From positions 1 to 64,000 of the forward strand of contig CAJNDS010002071.1 of the NCBI GenBank assembly GCA_905221605.1: DNA of 64,000 bases, read 5' to 3'. The DNA is from Symbiodinium natans (Eukaryota > Sar > Dinophyceae > Suessiales > Symbiodiniaceae). How positions within the stretch are numbered: the first letter of the stretch is position 1; each line of letters opens with the position of its first letter. The notes under the pieces are model-generated. The model searched no databases, was not told the origin of the DNA, and saw only the letters and a list, made by a program, of their open reading frames with translations. Position numbers and translations under genes: made by a program. Below, piece after piece: positions 61,841 through 64,000 of this stretch.

Positions 61841-62240
61841 TGACCAGTTTTAAGGGGTCGAGGGGGGCCAGGTTCTTTTCTTGGCCCTTCGTTCGTACCA
61901 GCTTTTTGTCTTCGTTGGCCGGCACCACGGATTCTGAGCGTTTGGTGGGGATGGTCTCCGGGGCTTCTGTCCCCCGTATCGGGCTCATTTGTTGCTCTTG
62001 CGTTTGGGAGTCAATCATGTATATCGGTTCCCCCCACTGGGCTGTTAGCCACTCGTCCAAGGCGTTCAGTGCTTGGGCTGCCATGGTTGCTTCTTCCTGC
62101 ACCAGGAAGGGCACTAGCTGTGCCAGGATGTGTTTGGCGGTGGTGACAATGCTGGTGGCTTTCCCGGCCAACCTGTCGTGGTTGCTCTCGTGCCCCCCGG
62201 TTGCTAGCCCCAGCACGTCCACCGGGTGGGTGGGTCGAGT
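61841..62240 (-). pseudogene. coding remnant, paralogue 1 of an unknown repeated protein
   Basis: Minus-strand frame containing HPVDVLGLATGGHESN, then LAQLVPFLVQEEATM, ALNALDEWL and a charged C-terminus (TKRSESVVPANEDKKLV) before the stop near 61809. A second copy of the pattern lies at about 63390-63215. Upstream it runs into (GA)n, so the true start is unknown. No known family; likely part of a repetitive or transposon-derived protein. Confidence 0.45.
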
Positions 62241-62248
62241 GCCTGGGT

Positions 62249-62322
62249 CTCTCTCTCTCTCTCTCTCTTCCTTCCTTCCGCAGCACTTGACCCTCCCGAA
62301 GGAAGACCGCCCTAATGGGCGT

Positions 62323-62405
<83 letters not shown>

Positions 62406-62435
62406 CTGTCTCTCTCTCTCTCTCTCTCTCCTGCA
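62249..62435. repeat. (CT)n tracts
   Basis: (CT)n at 62249-62268, 62333-62401 and 62405-62431, separated by a unique stretch of about 65 bp. On the minus strand these are (GA)n, read as Arg/Glu. Confidence 0.97.
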
Positions 62436-62559
62436 CGCGTAGCCCCCCCCCAAGGTAAGGCTGCCCCAAGGGGCGCGCGAAGTCCAAGGGTCCGTCTGAG
62501 TGGGAGGTCCGCGGTTTTCGCGACCCCCAAACTTTTCGCACCAGGAGTGTGGTTTTCTC

Positions 62560-63210
62560 CGTGTATGAACCAATGCGCTGAAGCCCCCCTAATGCCCCTT
62601 CATGCCCCCCATAATCCCATAAAGTATTTCCAGGTCCCCCACTCTGTTCCTCCTGTGCCAATTGTGCCAACTGTGGGCTTGAAGCGGAAATTCCCGGCCA
62701 TGGCGTGTTACGGAGTGGCTTGGAGGGCTGCTCCTTGCCTTCAATGCGCATCAACACGCTCCTCCCACGAGAGCTGGACGCTTGCCGGTAGTTCTTGGCT
62801 TCCCGGATAGTGACAAGAGAACAGAGCCCAGTGGCACCCCCGTGGTCCAGCTTGTGGCTTCCCCCGCAAACTCTTAGTTCCGAGCGGGTTCCCCCACACT
62901 GTGCCTGGAAATGGTGGGCTAGTATGGTACATTTGGTATCTGCAACTACGGTCTTAGTCGCTACTTGCTCCATCATGTGTTCTGCGTCTTCTGGAGTCGA
63001 TATCTGGTAATCGGGGACTCCCCATTGGCCACGGTGCTTCCTCTGGCGTAGTTTCCCCGGGTGGTGGGGATGTGAACTCTTCGGTGGGTTCCCCCAATCT
63101 CCCCAGCGTGGCGTTTGTGCGGTGGGGTGGGTGAGGTGCGGGTGGTGGTGTACGGTTGGGGTGGGGGGGGTAATGGTGTCTGGTGTGGTGAGTGCGGCCC
63201 CCTTGCTCTT
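62560..63210 (-). pseudogene. coding remnant between the two paralogues
   Basis: Minus-strand frame with protein-like pieces DYQISTPEDAEHMMEQVATK and TVVADTKCTILAHHFQAQ (about 63010-62900). The frame of the upstream part (63390-63215) differs, so a frameshift or missing intron lies near 63215. Below 62900 the frame is open but less protein-like. Confidence 0.4.
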
Positions 63211-63214
63211 GACG

Positions 63215-63700
63215 AAATTCGTCAAGTGCTATCATGGCTTGGGTGGCGAGGAAGGGGACTAGTTGCGCCAGTAGTCCCCGAGCTTGGACTTTGCGGTCGT
63301 CATGGCCAGGGGGTGATGGGTGTTGCGGTCTGTCCATGTTACTTTCTGTGCCCCCTTTGTCAAGCCCCAGGACGTCTGCCGGGTGGGTGGTCTGTATGTG
63401 TAATGGTTGTGGTGCGGTGACTTCTGGGGGTGGGTCGGAAGGTGGTTGGGACCAGCCTGGTGCTTCAAGGACGGGCATGCGCGCATCTCGCGCTTGTTTT
63501 GTGTGTGTGTGAGGATTTCCCTGATTGCCGATTGGAGCTGTTGCTGCTCTCGCCGGGTGTTGTGGTCTCGGGGGGGGAGCGTTGCCTGGTTCGGTTGCCG
63601 AAGGAGCCCTTCCGCTAGCTCCAGGCTGACTTGGGCTGCCACTTCTCCTCCCCCCAGACTTGCCAATCCGCCACTCTCCACCACCTGCCCCATTCGCTGG
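63215..63700 (-). pseudogene. coding remnant, paralogue 2 of the unknown repeated protein
   Basis: Contains HPADVLGLDKGGTESN and LLAQLVPFLATQAMIALDEF, matching paralogue 1 at protein and DNA level about 1.15 kb away. Upstream, a different frame gives EVAAQVSLELAEGLLRQ and REQQQLQSAIREILTH; the frame switch is at a short CA-repeat near 63500. Disrupted gene, sequencing slip or unseen intron. Confidence 0.45.
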
Positions 63701-63715
63701 ATGCCCGTCTCTCTC

Positions 63716-63814
63716 TTCTTCTTCTTCTTCTTCTTCTTCTTCTTCTTCTTCTTCTTCTTCTTCTTCTTCTTCTTCTTCTTCTTCTTCTTCTTCTTCTTCT
63801 TCTTCTTCTTCTTC
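63716..63814. repeat. (CTT)n tract
   Basis: About 33 CTT units, poly-Glu or poly-Arg in reverse frames. Adjacent to the paralogue 2 remnant. Confidence 0.97.
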
Positions 63815-63846
63815 TGCTGCTAGGCATGAGGGGCGCAAGCACCCCC

Positions 63847-63962
<116 letters not shown>

Positions 63963-64000
63963 CTGTCGCTCTCTCTGCAGGCAAGTCCAGTCCCCCATAG

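Overview
The window looks like nuclear DNA of a dinoflagellate, probably of the Symbiodiniaceae/Suessiales type. Four things point there. (1) There are many interstitial CCCTAAA (Arabidopsis-type telomere) arrays. (2) A 20-exon gene (51.8-58.4 kb) has intron donors that are a mixture of GT, GC and GA, and acceptors that are mostly AG followed by G, a known dinoflagellate habit. (3) The transposase begins with an Arg/Pro/Ala-rich tail of a kind common in Symbiodinium proteins. (4) Genes are sparse in a sea of simple and tandem repeats. No bacterial-style operon, tRNA, rRNA or CRISPR array was recognised.

Layout. 0-3 kb: G-rich minisatellites and two arrays of a 29-bp hairpin-forming, telomere-flavoured repeat, ending in a CCCTAAA array. 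3.2-22.5 kb: two direct tandem copies of a roughly 9.5-9.7 kb element, each bounded on both sides by CCCTAAA arrays. Each has a GC-rich hairpin next to one telomeric junction, a 181-bp satellite, a Helitron-type Rep + PIF1-like helicase gene on the minus strand, a GTCAGTCAG hairpin cluster and a C-tract. Copy 1 encodes an intact 1430-residue protein. Copy 2 is broken by a retroelement RNase H fragment, a second insertion of about 0.3 kb and a C-terminal frameshift. 22.5-27 kb: telomeric arrays, a 22-bp satellite and part of an unidentified spliced gene (minus strand). 27-34.4 kb: several degenerate tandem repeats in an AT-richer stretch. 34.4-49.3 kb: no gene I can support. 49.3-51.6 kb: a tandem array of G-run hairpins with a GCA loop, bracketed by an inverted repeat. 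51.8-58.7 kb: a voltage-gated cation channel gene with a cyclic-nucleotide-binding domain (minus strand). 61.15-61.82 kb: a fold-back, MITE-like element with a 32-bp terminal inverted repeat. 61.8-64 kb: two related, frame-shifted coding remnants among (CT)n and (CTT)n tracts.

The most interesting system is the telomere-bounded tandem helicase element. Its organisation resembles yeast Y' elements (a helicase gene, tandem copies, telomere repeats between copies), but the encoded protein is a Helitron-type Rep-helicase. Nearly all telomeric arrays read CCCTAAA on the plus strand, as expected if the chromosome end lies to the left. The channel gene is the clearest host gene: 20 consecutive exons join into 393 in-frame codons covering S1/S2 to the cyclic-nucleotide-binding domain, and the pore lacks the usual GYG filter.
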